From: Casuarina equisetifolia
Lineage: Eukaryota; Streptophyta; Magnoliopsida; Fagales; Casuarinaceae
NCBI GenBank assembly: GCA_028551475.1
Contig: CM052360.1
Span: 17,968,501 to 18,032,500 of the forward strand
Reading direction: 5' to 3'
DNA length: 64,000 nucleotides
A program made the translations under genes and the position numbers. The notes beneath the pieces were generated by a model. The model did no database searches. It was not told where the DNA came from and was given only the letters and a program-made list of their open reading frames with translations. Positions 22,881 to 34,464 of the stretch are shown here, one piece after another; position 1 is the first letter of the stretch, and each line of letters starts with the position of its first letter.

Positions 22881-24205
22881 ACCCTCAACACAATATGCAA
22901 GAATAAGCTTATGGTTATGTTTTGGGTAGTACTAAACATAAGCATGGTAAAGCGTGGATGTTTATTTACGCAGATGTTCAAGTTCTGGATTTAGATTGTC
23001 ATGAACTTGCAGCCCCATATGCAGGACGGTAACGATGCAGTTTACTTGCTCGAAGCGATCGTGGGGCTTAATCCTAGGGACTATGAAGCAACAAAGGCAG
23101 CGGCTAGGTTCATACCTGCAGGTGGTTATGGACAATTTCTTAATATAGATGGTCCCGAAGGAAAGAGATTGGGGGTTGTCAGGGAACCGTTTTTGGACTC
23201 TTACAATGGAACCACTGCAGTTCTAGCCTTCGAGCATCATCTCAATGTGTTAAGGTAAGTTCTCAAAGGCCACAGGACAGTAATAAATATGCTTGGACGC
23301 TCACCAAGTACACAACTTAATTCATTCAGCATGTTGGTCCAATGCTTTACAAAATGACATTGTAGTTAGATTCAGAAGCATAGGTTTGAAGAACGAAAGG
23401 TTACCTTTAATTAAGTCCTAAACATCCTGCACTTTTCTTTTGTTTGGGTATATGAAGGTGAAGATGTGTAATCATTTTGAATAATCTGAAAATAGCAAGC
23501 ATTAGTCATATTATGAATCCCCATGAAAGTGGTTAGCTAATTGCACCGTTGGCAAAGTTCAAGCTCTCCCTAAATAATTACCTGGAAGATCTCATCAACT
23601 CTTCCGTGAAGTCATTGTCAAAGATTATTGCCTTCAACTTGAATAACCCTAAACTGGTAAGTGCACAATATTAGAGGATGTCTAAGCCATTATTACAAAG
23701 AAACTCTATTAATAATTGAGAAGATCCTTATTTAGTAATGATTTTGTCTTCTTACTCAACAGTTTATTACCTACCATAGAAATGTTTTTTCGGCCAGTGG
23801 AACAAAGTAGGATAGCGTGACATTACTAGCTGTATGAACTTTGGAATTTAAACAATATGTCATGGTGATTTTTACCACCAAAGGAGGGAATGGAAATGCA
23901 CTTCTTAGCTAAATTCTAGTCCTCACTATAGTTTGTCATGAAGACAACTAATCTGGCTTTGTCCATTGCAGGAAATGATGGAAAGTACAGCCAAGATGAG
24001 TTTCTTGCATCAAAGATGACTAGTGAAATTAGGGAGGAAGAGATAAAGGCAATCAAGAACAGTGAATACTTGTCAAAATATGAATTCGAGAAGCAAATGA
24101 AGTGCAATGACTTGTACGCAATGGTGACACTGGGCTTAGATCTTCCACAATGCCAGCAATTGGAGCTTACCTAGCAATCACTATTGCTGCAATTGGAGTT
24201 ATACA
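22881..24205 (+). pseudogene. Amidase copy 3, decayed 3' part
   Basis: Homology to amidase 2 begins inside its intron 2 (22881 matches about 17708) and covers exon 3 (23013-23254), exon 4 (23458-23656) and the first half of exon 5 (23972 to about 24205). Exon 3 has a 1-bp deletion near its start (ACGGTAACGATGCAG). Exon 4 begins with a stop just after the splice site and has another (TTT TGA ATA). Exon 5 has lost the GYPAISVPAGYESDG region and fades out. Exons 1 and 2, with the catalytic residues, are missing. It is closer to copy 2 than to copy 1. Confidence 0.9.
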
Positions 24206-24221
24206 ATTTTTATACCATAAG

Positions 24222-25605
24222 AGATACTTGATGTTTCTTTTGATGCAATATCACTTCATACAATCATGGAATGAAAGGAAAATATATATACGCATTGTTT
24301 CATTTTGCATAACCAATGAAGGTACTTAGCACAAGATTGAGGAAAAAAAATTATCATACATCATGCATACATCTCCTCTGGAATAAAAACTTAAAAAAGT
24401 CAAGAAACGAAAACAGGAAAAATACTGGTTATACTTGAAAGGTTAAGAGAGCATACCAATTTTCTGGCCTCTCCTTTTTCTTTTGATTCTTTCCAATCTG
24501 AAAGGCGGCCAGTAAATGCGAGCATAAACACTGTGCATCTCGCTGTGACTAATACAATTCATACAGTCTAAGCACTTTTGTCAAACAGTTGCCAGGCACA
24601 AAATGAATAGTGAGCGAGCGTGACCAATCGCTGCTTCTCAAGTCTCTGTGTAACTTGCCAATGCATGCATGACACAGAAGCAGAGATATTTGTCATGACG
24701 AAAATGATAGAGCATTAACAAGGATGATGTCCGATGAAGAACGCGCTCATTTGTCATTCTTAAGGTGGGTGGGTTTAGATGAAAGAGCCAGAGATAGTGA
24801 TACAACATTTCAACAACCTATCTTCTATTTTTGGGGAAGGTCGTTTTGCATGAATAAGCGTTGCAGCAAGCTAGACACACAACAGGAGTGCCATTTGGCA
24901 TTTGCATTTGGGACCAAAAGCTATGATTCCGCCTTTGAAAAGCTTAATGGTACGAAATTCAGTAAGATTCATTGATTCATCTCTGCACAACATGATATCA
25001 CCTTATCGTCTTCTCTGATGGGATAGCAACTGTTTCTTGAGATGGGTACCTAAACCAAATAAATTTACAGATGTGACTCAAAAACTCTTTCAAGAAATAG
25101 ATTGTTCTTTGGTTGATGCCGATTACAATGTTTTCAGGATCCTTGTGATTCTCCTGGAGAAGGTGTCCCAGCATTACATGATGCTACAGGGTTTACATCT
25201 GGCACTTACCAGTGGGGCCCCAGAGGCTCGCATCAAAAGTTGATGGACATGGATTGACTGAGAGCGAGCAAGATCGGGACCCTCATCCACTCCTAACAAC
25301 AGCCGCCTCAATATCGAGAGCGACCACAAATTCTTGCGTTATCCTCGTAAGGAATGGAGCCGCAATAAGAAGAAAGTAGAAGATACCTCCACATTGTAAA
25401 GAATAACTTTTTTCAGTTTCACACAACCTTCAGGAGCCTTTTTTCTGTTCAACACAATGGAGAAAATAATTATGTTGGGACTCCTCAAGATTCTTAAAAA
25501 AGAAGTCTTACATGATTTTAGAGATAAAATCTTTCAACTTTTTGTGTAATTAATAATTAAATTTTGAATTATTTTGAGAGTATAATAAAATTAAGATTGA
25601 AAAGG
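24222..25605 (+). repeat. Duplicated block S, copy 1 (CAD 3' flank-derived)
   Basis: About 1.38 kb matching 48064-49473 over its length with small indels. In copy 2 the block starts directly in the 3' flank of the CAD gene; in copy 1 it follows the amidase pseudogene, so a breakpoint lies at about 24222. The right end is at AAGATTGAAAAGG, exactly where the inverted repeat begins. Confidence 0.9.
24724..24975 (+). pseudogene. Unrecognised reading frame of block S, copy 1
   Basis: 84 codons (SDEERAHLSFLRWVGLDE...GTKSYDSAFEKLNG), about 90% identical to 48571-48819. Copy 2 stays open further upstream, but copy 1 has a stop in that stretch (CAT GCA TGA). Downstream of both, other frames carry further gene-like peptide (GVPALHDATGFTSGTYQWGP in copy 1). 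This may be a decayed multi-exon or frameshifted gene. No family recognised. Confidence 0.3.
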
Positions 25606-25750
25606 TTTCCGACCTGAAGCTGCTGCAAGAGTTGTACAATTTTTGGGTGGCAACAAACTTTTAACAATCAAAGCGACTCAAACAACAGGACAAAAACAAA
25701 AAGACGAACTTGGACTATGGAAGTGCACTTCCCGCCCCAGGGTTGCTGTA
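25606..25750 (+). repeat. Inverted repeat, left arm
   Basis: 145 bp, reverse-complementary to 28904-29050 with a few mismatches (TTTCCGACCTGAAGCTGCTG here). It lies just beyond the stop of the minus-strand DUF247 gene and probably includes its 3' UTR. Confidence 0.88.
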
Positions 25751-25820
25751 AGATCATACACATGAAGTACAACTAAACCAATAACAGATAACCACCATGG
25801 AGTGGTGAAACAGTCGCATT

Positions 25821-27131
25821 TCAATGCTGGTTTCCATTTGAATTGGAAGACTTTGTAGAAATAACAGAGCACACCGTTTGTATGAGAGTAAGAACAAGAA
25901 GAACAAACCCAGCGATAACAGAAATGATGGTCCATGGTGTGCTGAAATACGTTTGTTTCAAATTCGCTTTCCACTTGTTCCAGGGCTTGTTGCAGTGGGT
26001 GTTTAGGTCTTTACTAAGTCCTGCAAAATAGAAACTACTAGAAGAATACCAAGCACCTGCCGCAAGTTCTTGCATTAAACTTAACATTGTTTTGTTGGTG
26101 TGTTTCGATTTCTCAAGAATTCCATGCTTGACTAGTAAGTCCACATCATCCTGAGTATTAATAAGCTCACCCATAATCACAATATAATCGCTTATATAAT
26201 TTGAGCCACCAAAGCATTCCTCATAAGCGAGCAAGTTACAAAATAAGATTTCCTCTGTTGGACCCAAACGAAATCTTGTGATTTCAAAAACTCCTTCATG
26301 GAACTGAAGACCAAAGTTTCTACCCAACCCAACTTTAACCTTGACTCCAGCCTGGTAAAGCTCTGTTATGCTGGGTGCACATACTACTTCAATTTTGCTT
26401 GAAGGATACTCATCCAAAGGTACAATCATGTATCTAACAAAGTCAAGGAAATGTGCCACGTCACAAGATTGGATGTTGCCCAATTTGTTTTCCATTCCCT
26501 CCAAATCTATACGTCCTGTGCAGAAATTCTGGCAAAGCATAAGGATGGAGGGCACTTCACCATGCCAGAATGAGACTCCCACGCGGCCCAAAAAATCCAC
26601 TAGAATGAAGAATGGAAGCTGATTTTCAAGCAGTATCATGTCCATCCACAATTTGGCTGCCATATTCGGAGTACTAAAGATGTAGTCATTTCCATCTATC
26701 GGACCAGAGAAAGAAAACTTGATTAAGAACACAATGATGAAGGCAGAATCCACTAGTATGATTTTGACAAATTCTTCACTGTTAAACCCAATGGCCCCTT
26801 GATAACAAGCACGCAATCTTTCTTCCTTCTCCTTTACAACTTCAATATAAAACCGCAAGCTTGAATTGGTCCATTCAATGAAATCTTTCAGGTACCTCTT
26901 TTTACGTTCTTCCATGGCTTTTAGGTCTTCCTTACCATGATGAAAGGGGCCAATGGAGACTGTCTGTGGTGTATAGGCTTTTTCATTGACACTACGTAGT
27001 TGCTTAGGAACTCTACAGATACTAGATGCTGAGGATGAGGGAGACAAGCATTGCAACTCTTGTATCAATGAATTCTCCCATGGAACAAGAGGGATTTCTG
27101 TGTCAAATGAATCACGATTAATTTGATCCAT
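25821..27131 (-). CDS. DUF247 membrane protein (UPF0481 family)
   Basis: 436 residues from the ATG at 27131. The frame is open ten codons further upstream to a GTG, next to an acceptor-like ACAACAG, so a small 5' exon cannot be excluded. Family blocks in order: IPLVPWENSLIQEL, CRVPKQLRSVNEKAYTPQTV, SIGPFHHGKEDLKAMEERKK, DMILLENQLPFFIL, FEITRF near the middle of the C-terminal half, then a C-terminal hydrophobic helix (IISVIAGFVLLVLTLIQTV) and a short polar tail. This is normal length for the family. The protein is plant-specific, of unknown biochemistry, probably anchored by the last helix; some family members act in grass self-incompatibility. No disabling change seen. Confidence 0.92.
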   Translation of the reverse strand: MDQINRDSFDTEIPLVPWENSLIQELQCLSPSSSASSICRVPKQLRSVNEKAYTPQTVSIGPFHHGKEDLKAMEERKKRYLKDFIEWTNSSLRFYIEVVKEKEERLRACYQGAIGFNSEEFVKIILVDSAFIIVFLIKFSFSGPIDGNDYIFSTPNMAAKLWMDMILLENQLPFFILVDFLGRVGVSFWHGEVPSILMLCQNFCTGRIDLEGMENKLGNIQSCDVAHFLDFVRYMIVPLDEYPSSKIEVVCAPSITELYQAGVKVKVGLGRNFGLQFHEGVFEITRFRLGPTEEILFCNLLAYEECFGGSNYISDYIVIMGELINTQDDVDLLVKHGILEKSKHTNKTMLSLMQELAAGAWYSSSSFYFAGLSKDLNTHCNKPWNKWKANLKQTYFSTPWTIISVIAGFVLLVLTLIQTVCSVISTKSSNSNGNQH

Positions 27132-28903
27132 TTGCTTTCTTATTGCATCAAGATATTTCACTGTTGTGAACAGAGAAGATGCTTAAAATCACAAAAGGCA
27201 CAATCTGCTACTTTTCATGAACTACAATACAAATAAAATATTAAAAGACAATCACATGTGACAAAATGCTTTAAAAAAATTAGTTATGTCATGCTTTGAA
27301 TGTCTCTACTAACCAATTTAAGAATAAATGGTACTTGAGCTTATTTAGATCCCTTCTTTGACGATAACCCACATTAAAAGATAAGGCTAAACTTTACCCA
27401 GCCCTTAGAGGATTCACAAGTGCTCCTGCCACAGAATTAGCAAAACCTGATACACTTATTAGGAATTCAACTTCTAAAGACATGATCAAAACCCTAACCA
27501 TGGAAGAAGAAGAAGAAGGAACGTGATCCCTTGTTCAATGTGCATTCTCTACTACATCTATTTAATTTGCAGGATACCAGACATTGTAAACGGGAGATTT
27601 ACTTTTGGGTTAAATCGGCAACATATTATGTAATAAACTGAAATAAATAGTGCAGAAAGCTTGAGAAAAGCCTTAAATGGGAAATAAAGAGCGTAGTACC
27701 TTAAAAACTCGCGAGACATAGTAAATCAGAGGGTAGAGTGATATTATTTTATTCAAGGAAGATGACCATTGTTTTGCCTTAGTAGATCACCGGGAAAAGC
27801 TCCAACTACCATTCTTCGCTTTTGGATGAAATGCAGTATTGAAGTTGTTCCGAAAGGTCATGCCTACCTCTTTGTTTTATAAGCAAAGATCAAGGTCACT
27901 CACCCCAGCTGTCCCACGCAAGCTCCACCGGAAGGACAGTTTCAAGTCATTCTTCAATTCTATTCCCCATACTTCTCCCAATTAAAATTACCCAACGCAA
28001 ACTCCAAACAGCAACAATATATCGAACAGCCCTCCGGTAATTGAGGTTGTTTTATGCAACTCAATCATACTTTAATTTATTTTCAACTTTCCCTTTGTCC
28101 TTTTGGTCCCTTTTCTTCCCTTAAGTTGACATTTCTTCTTAATCTTTAATATGTTCAAATCTGCAACCTAATGAGCCCGATCTCGTAGACTGAAACGAAG
28201 GTTGTACATTGTCAAAAAAAGTACTAAAATTTATGATTATATAATAATGAATTTCGTAAGAAGATATATTACAATGGTAGCCAATGAATCTCATTGGTTT
28301 AGTCAATGTGTTAGGTAATGCAACACGAAGATGGTTCGATGATTTCAGTTGTTTGGATAAAATCCAGTTCCCGTATTCTATGAAAAGACGAGAGCGGGCT
28401 CTCTGTTTTGTGAGCAACGATCAAAGTCCTGAGGTGTAAGAGATAAATTTCTCTAAAATGTAATTCAATTCTAAGTCTTTCTTTAATCCTGCTCCCGCCA
28501 TTTCCAACTATGGTCCAACTGGAATTGGCTTAACAATTTATTAAATGAAGATGGAGTGCTTGGGTTTGTCCCAAGCCCAACTAATAAAGATGTGGGATGA
28601 CCCAAATACATCTAACATATGGGATTTTCATAATTGAAGTTTGTGTTTCACGTGCTCCAGGGAACCAAAGAAAGCCCTGACAAGGATCATCATTTCTCGT
28701 GCATTTTACTGTCTGTATAGACGTGCTTCTTTAGATTATCAAATGCAGTCCCCGCGAAAGCAAATACACTTTGAATTCAATATCGAAAAGCAATCTTTAG
28801 AAGACGATTCCCGTACCGCCATCAGCTTTTTGACTTCAACTAAACTCATGTAGGTGGACCTTTTATTTCTCAAATTCGTTTGCGGGCAAAACATGTATAA
28901 TAT
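27132..28903. other. Intergenic region upstream of DUF247
   Basis: AT-rich, with no recognised gene on either strand. A short open stretch at 28641-28853 (plus) has no recognisable motif and is not called. Confidence 0.45.
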
Positions 28904-29050
28904 TACAGCAAAACCCTAGGGCGGGAAGTGCACTTCCATAGTCCAAGTTCGTCTTTTTGTTTTTGCCCTGCTGTTTGAGTCGCTTTAATTGTTAAAAGTT
29001 CGTCGCCAGCCAAAAATTGTATCACTCTTGCAGCAGCTTCAGGTTGGAAA
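28904..29050 (-). repeat. Inverted repeat, right arm
   Basis: 147 bp complementary to 25606-25750 (GGGCGGGAAGTGCACTTCCA inside). Together the arms enclose about 3.15 kb holding the DUF247 gene. Confidence 0.88.
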
Positions 29051-29116
29051 TGGCAATTTCCCCTCAAAGTCTTTCTATGATTCTGTTTCCTACTTCATTC
29101 TCAAATTCAATTACGC

Positions 29117-30609
29117 AATGCAAAGCAGTCGTGATAATCATTCAAGGGTTCAACCTCCTACAGCTATTTATGAGAAACAATAGAAGCTCAAAGTTGAACA
29201 ATCACAATTTCATAAACACCGATGATCTTACAGAGATTCAACAGATTTCACAGAAATACACAGCATTAACGAAAGCTTGCAAACTGGAAGAAACTTAAAA
29301 ATATGAAGAGTTTAATAGACTGTACCATCTGAAACTTAAAAATATGAAGAGTTTAATAGACTGTATAAGAAAATAGTCCATGAAGAGATAACCCGACGGA
29401 AGATGGAACCACAGGCAACAGCCGCAGCGGCAAGTCCCGAGCTTTCAGCCAACAATACATATGAGCCTGACGTAAAAGCTATCACCATTCCATAGGTGGC
29501 CCAATCAATTAATAGTGCGCCAAACATCAGCAACTACAGCTACAGTCATGGCTCCCAGGAGGACAGACATCGCGAGAGCTGATAGACAAAAAGCCAAAGA
29601 ATCAGCTATTACAAACACCGTGTAAGCTGACTTCTTAGTTGAAGTTGCCATGCCTTCATGTGCGCCATGAGTTCCACCCTCACTAGGCAAGGAGATAATA
29701 GCTGTAACGGCGACAGTGGCCACGATAGTGGCTGCAACTAAATAGCTGTTCACAAATTCCTTACGCTCAGACAGTAGTTTCCCTTTTTTTTTTGTTTTTT
29801 GGGTCACGTCAACTGGTTCACCCTTTCCTTCATCTTTTTTTCAGTCTCTTCACAAATTCCAGAAGTCTTCCCTTGACCATCAGTGGGCCTTCGCCGCCCT
29901 TTAGCGGCCGCTGCTTGACAACTTCGTAGAAGGCCCTTGCTAGCAAGCATTCGGAACAGGACCCGTATTTTTTTTGGCGACAGTCACAGATGAGAGAAAT
30001 TTGGAACATCATTTTGTAGCGCCTATTAGGTGTTATAACATGTGAGTTATGTACGATCTCTGAAACGCTAAATTAATTAGAAAGCTGAAACTTCGTAATC
30101 TAGTTTGAGTGGAATCAAGTATTTTAAAAAACTAAGTTATACATTCAAATGATTTATTTTGTAATGACTGAATCCCAACTTGTTTTCTAGTTATTAAATT
30201 AATATCTGTTCTTCATATAAAAAAGAATTTATTGTCTACTTTTCAATGAATTCATTTTTATTATTAAATTCATAGCCACTGATTTAATTGGATAAACTAA
30301 ATTTTATTTATATACTTACAAAGTTCAATTTCACCAATTTCGTATACATGATTCAGATTTTGAAATAAAATATTTCAAAGAACCTTATAATCTTAGCTAC
30401 ACTGTTGCAAATCTACTCTCGATTTATAAAAACTTCATTGACATCGGGTCATCCATTCACTATGCACATAAACAGATTTCTATATCAAGATTCCAAATCA
30501 CAATAATTCAAATGCATAAATTATATTGGGAAGGGAATGTACATTCAATTGAGCAGGTAAATTGTTCTCCTTAGAAAGTTAAACAATAATGTTGTTAAAG
30601 GAAAAAAAA
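29117..30609. repeat. Segmental duplication A1 (matches 50699-52438)
   Basis: Begins TGCAAAGCAGTCGTGATAAT in both copies. It covers the 3' flank, the PGG-domain end and part of the long intron of the ankyrin/PGG gene. Copy A lacks about 200 bp present in copy B at 50918-51156. Confidence 0.85.
29290..29366. repeat. 35-bp direct repeat at a deletion scar
   Basis: GAAACTTAAAAATATGAAGA plus GTTTAATAGACTGTA occurs at about 29290 and again at about 29332. Copy B has one copy, with extra unique sequence downstream. Confidence 0.8.
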
Positions 30610-31133
30610 AACTAAAGTTAGAGAAGCCAAACAATGTTCAACACATTTAAATCATCCTTAAGTTTTATTCAACCCTAATTTTTTGTTAAATATAAATAGA
30701 TTCAAGTTTATAAAGATCAATACCTAGCAAACTATGCTTTTCTTTCTTTCTTTCTTTCATTCTTTTTATAATTTTAACATAAGATTTTTTTCTCATCAGT
30801 ACAGAATTTGTTATGTTTCTAATTGAATTTTTTGTACAACTTGAAATTAGTCCCTCTTCCTCAACCAAAATACAAAAAACACCAAATTAATTGAAAGGTA
30901 AAATTTTCACCAATAAGTAGTCAGAGATCAAAGTTGTCGGACTCCTTCAAGGAGTTATTTTTCTAGCTATTATTTTTCTCTTATACTCTATTCCTAAACG
31001 AAAATCAAATCCACGCTTCAATCTCCATGTACATAGGACTTCCAAAAAATGTTAATTCTCGTTTTGTTAGTCCTTATAATCTTGCATTTATGGTGTGATT
31101 CAATCTACTACAATAGGTATTGGTTATACCTAC
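30610..31133. other. Intron of the ankyrin/PGG pseudogene
   Basis: AT-rich, with a TTTC microsatellite at about 30739-30760 and no coding content. It is absent from copy B, where 52438 joins directly to the equivalent of 37600. Confidence 0.5.
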
Positions 31134-31295
31134 CTTGAAATCCCCTGGCAGGATCTCCCGTGATCTTAAAATGTCCATAGCGGTTAGGCCTTGATTGTTG
31201 GTGGCTACTTTGTCAACTCTAGAATCAGCTGCTAGTACCATTAGTATTTCAAACTGTTCTTTTAGGGACACCAGAAGCGTAGGCATATTGCCTTC

Positions 31296-31681
31296 TGTTA
31301 GAAAACAAACCCGTGAATCTAAACTCACGGAATCTCTCAGGATCTCACCGCACACACAAAGAGAATATTAGTCAAGTAAAGAACACACAGAAATTACGAG
31401 GTTCGGGATAATCCCTACCTCCCCGGCCTAAGGAGCAATTCTTCACTATGATAAGGAGGGCTTACAGTGCTTATAGAAAACCTCTGTTTTTTCTCAATCT
31501 CTCACAACCTTATACCTAGGTTTCTCCATAAGGTTTCCTTTTATACAAGTACCAAGGAAACCCAAATAGAATAGGACTAGGAGACCTAAATAGAATAAGA
31601 GTGGGAAACCCATATAAACTACCCACAATACAAATATGGTAGTTACATAATTACCCTTACTAATTTACTCCAAACCTAACA
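31296..31681 (-). repeat. 3' LTR of the Copia element
   Basis: 386 bp, same ends and length as 36771-37156. Confidence 0.94.
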
Positions 31682-31758
31682 ATTTCTCCCTTTTGGAGTA
31701 ACATTAGTGCAACATCCCTGCACCATAAGAGAAAGAACATTGCTCCCTAGACTTGACT

Positions 31759-34389
31759 CTACTTGGAGTCCATTCCAGCAACCCGCTGACAAGTCTCTAG
31801 CTTGTCTCTTGTCAGCGGCTTTGTCAACATATCTGCTCCGTTATCATCAGTGTGAATCTTCACAAGATCTAATTGCTTGGATTCTAATACATCTCTAATC
31901 CAATGATATCTGACATCAATGTGCTTAGACCTTGAATGAGATGACGTGTTCTTACTGAGGCGGATGGAGCTTTGGTTGTCGCTATAAAGGATAACCATCC
32001 CTTGTTTTATACCAAGTTCTTGAAGAAACGTCTTCATCCACAGAATTTCCTTTCCACCCTCAGTGATTGCTATATACTCTGCTTCTGTTGTAGACAAAGT
32101 AACACAATCCTGTAGCCTAGATTGCCATGAAACTGCTCTCCCTATGAAGGTGAGCATGTACCTTGTTGTAGATCTCCTCCCATCATGGTCACCAGCCATA
32201 TCTGTATCTGTGTATCCAACCAATACAGGCTCATCATTACCAAAACACAAACACAACTTAGGAGTTCCTTTAAGGTATCTGAGTATCCACTTCATAGCTT
32301 CCCAATGCATTTTACCAGGATCTGAAAGAAAACGACTAACTACTCCAACTGCATGAGCAATATTTAGTCTAGTGCTTACTGCAGCATACATCAAGCTACC
32401 AACTACAGATGCGTAAGGTATTTTTTTCATATATTCAACATCACTCTTACTTTCAGGCTTCTGCTCCTTACTCATCTTGAAATGACTTGTAAATGGAGTA
32501 CTTACTGCTTTTGCCTTGTCCATGTCAAATCTCTGAAGTATCTTCTCTATATACTTCTTCTGAGATAGCCATAACTTTCCATGTTCTCTGTCACGTTTAA
32601 CTTCCATACCAAGGATTCGCTTTACCGGTCCCAAATCTTTCATTGCGAAAGACTTGCCTAAATCCTTCTTTAGCTCAACAATCTTCTTAATGTCCTGGCC
32701 AACAATCAACATATCATCAACATATAGGAGTAGGATGACAAAATCACCACCTGGAAAGTGCTTCACAAACACACAATGATCTGAGCTGGTCTTGTTATAA
32801 CCGTGTTGTAACATGGATGACTCAAACTTCTTGTACCACTGACGAGGTGCTTGTTTTAGACCATACAAGCTTTTCTTCAGTCGACATACAAAATTCTCCT
32901 TGCCTTTTTCCATGAAGCCCTCTAGTTGCTCCATATAAATCTCTTCCTCCAAGTCTCCATGAAGGAATGCAATCTTCACATCAAGTTGTTCTACCTCTAA
33001 GTTCAGTCTAGTAGCCAAACCAAAAATAACTCTGATTGAAGACATCCTCACCATAAGAGAGAAAATCTCCTCAAAGTCAATACCTTTCTTCTGATCATAA
33101 CCCTTTACAACTAACTGCGCCTTGTACCTTGGTAGTGGATTGTTCTCTTCTGACTTCAACTTGTATACCCACTTATTTTTAAGTGCTCTCCTACCTTTAG
33201 GTAATGTCACAAGATCATAAGTGTGGTTTTTCCATAAGGAATTCATCTCCTCTCGCATAGCTTTCTTCCACTCTTTCTTATGCTCACATTCATTTGCTTC
33301 CTCATAGCATTGCGGTTCTCCCCCATCAGTTAGCATCAAGTACTCATGTGGTGGATACTTCATCGAAGTTTGACGCTTTCTACTAGATCTTCTCAGTGGG
33401 GGTTGGGTTGATGGCTCAACTGAATGATTATCAACATGTCCTTCAGATTCTTCAACAACTGGAGTTTCAGGAACTTCTTCACTTGCTACATCCTCAAGTG
33501 ACTCTTCTTGTGTAGTTCCCCCTTCATGTGCACTTACTGGGGAAGAAGAAGGTAGGATTATATCCTTAAGATTTTCATTAACAACTCTTGGCTTTCCAGT
33601 CTTCTTAAGATTTTCAATAGTCTGATCTTCAAAGAAGATAACATCTCTACTTCTAATCAGTTTCTTTGCAGCTGGATCCCATAATCTGTATCCAAAAGCA
33701 TCATGTCCATAGCCCAAGAAGATGCAATCTCGAGCTTTATCATCAAGCTTGTTCCTCTTGTCCTTAGGAATGTGAACAGACACCTTGCAGCCAAATATTC
33801 TCAAGTGCTTAAAAGAAACCTCCTTGCCAGTCCATACTCTCTCAGGTAGATCACCTTCTAATGGAACTAAAGGAGACAGGTTAATAAGATCTACTGCAGT
33901 ACTCATAGTTTCACCCCAAAATGACTGAGATAATCCAGAATGTGAAAGCATACACCTGATCCTCTCAACTATAGTTTTGTTCATCCATTCTATAACCTCA
34001 TTATGCTCTAGAGTTTTAGGAACTGTCTTCTCAAGCCTAATACCCTGAGTTTTGCAATATTCTTCAAACGGCCCTCTGTATTCACCTCCATTATCTGCAC
34101 AGACGCACTTCAGTTTCCTTCCAATTGCTCTCTCAACCATAGCATGAAACTGTTTAAAGACCTCCAAAACCTGATCCTTAGTCTTCAGTACATAAGCCCA
34201 TACCTTTCTAGAATGATTATCAATGAAGGTAACAAAATATATAGCGCCACCAAGAGTTTTCACCTTCAACATACACACATATGAATGAATCAAATCAAGA
34301 ACATGTTTTCTTCTAGACGGGGGTCCTCTCCGAAATAAGACTCTACGTTGCTTTCCAGCTAAGCAATGATCACAAGGCTTCAACTGCAA
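31759..34389 (-). pseudogene. Copia pol: integrase, reverse transcriptase, RNase H
   Basis: An 876-codon frame. N-terminal third: integrase core (TLGGAIYFVTFID, then CADNGGEY); the residue that is Asp in HSDVCG is Tyr here, so the first catalytic acid of the DDE triad is gone. Middle: Copia RT with YKAQLVVKGYDQKKGIDFEE, LDVKIAFLHGDLEEEIYMEQ and the catalytic YVDDMLIVG. C-terminal: RNase H with DTDMAGDHDGRRSTT, TEAEYIA and SKHIDVRYHW. The part between protease and integrase is cut by two stops (near 34464 and 34406) that look like CGA to TGA changes, as expected from cytosine deamination of a silenced element. Confidence 0.9.
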
Positions 34390-34464
34390 ATCAGCACCAT
34401 TGACTCATGATATGATTTTGTTCTTTATCAAATGCTGAATTCCCTTCTCACTGAAATGTCCAAG

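Noticed and set aside
25606..29050. DUF247 unit as a DNA transposon with 145-bp terminal inverted repeats
   Set aside because: No target duplication seen outside the arms and no transposase; kept only as one of two hypotheses in the findings.
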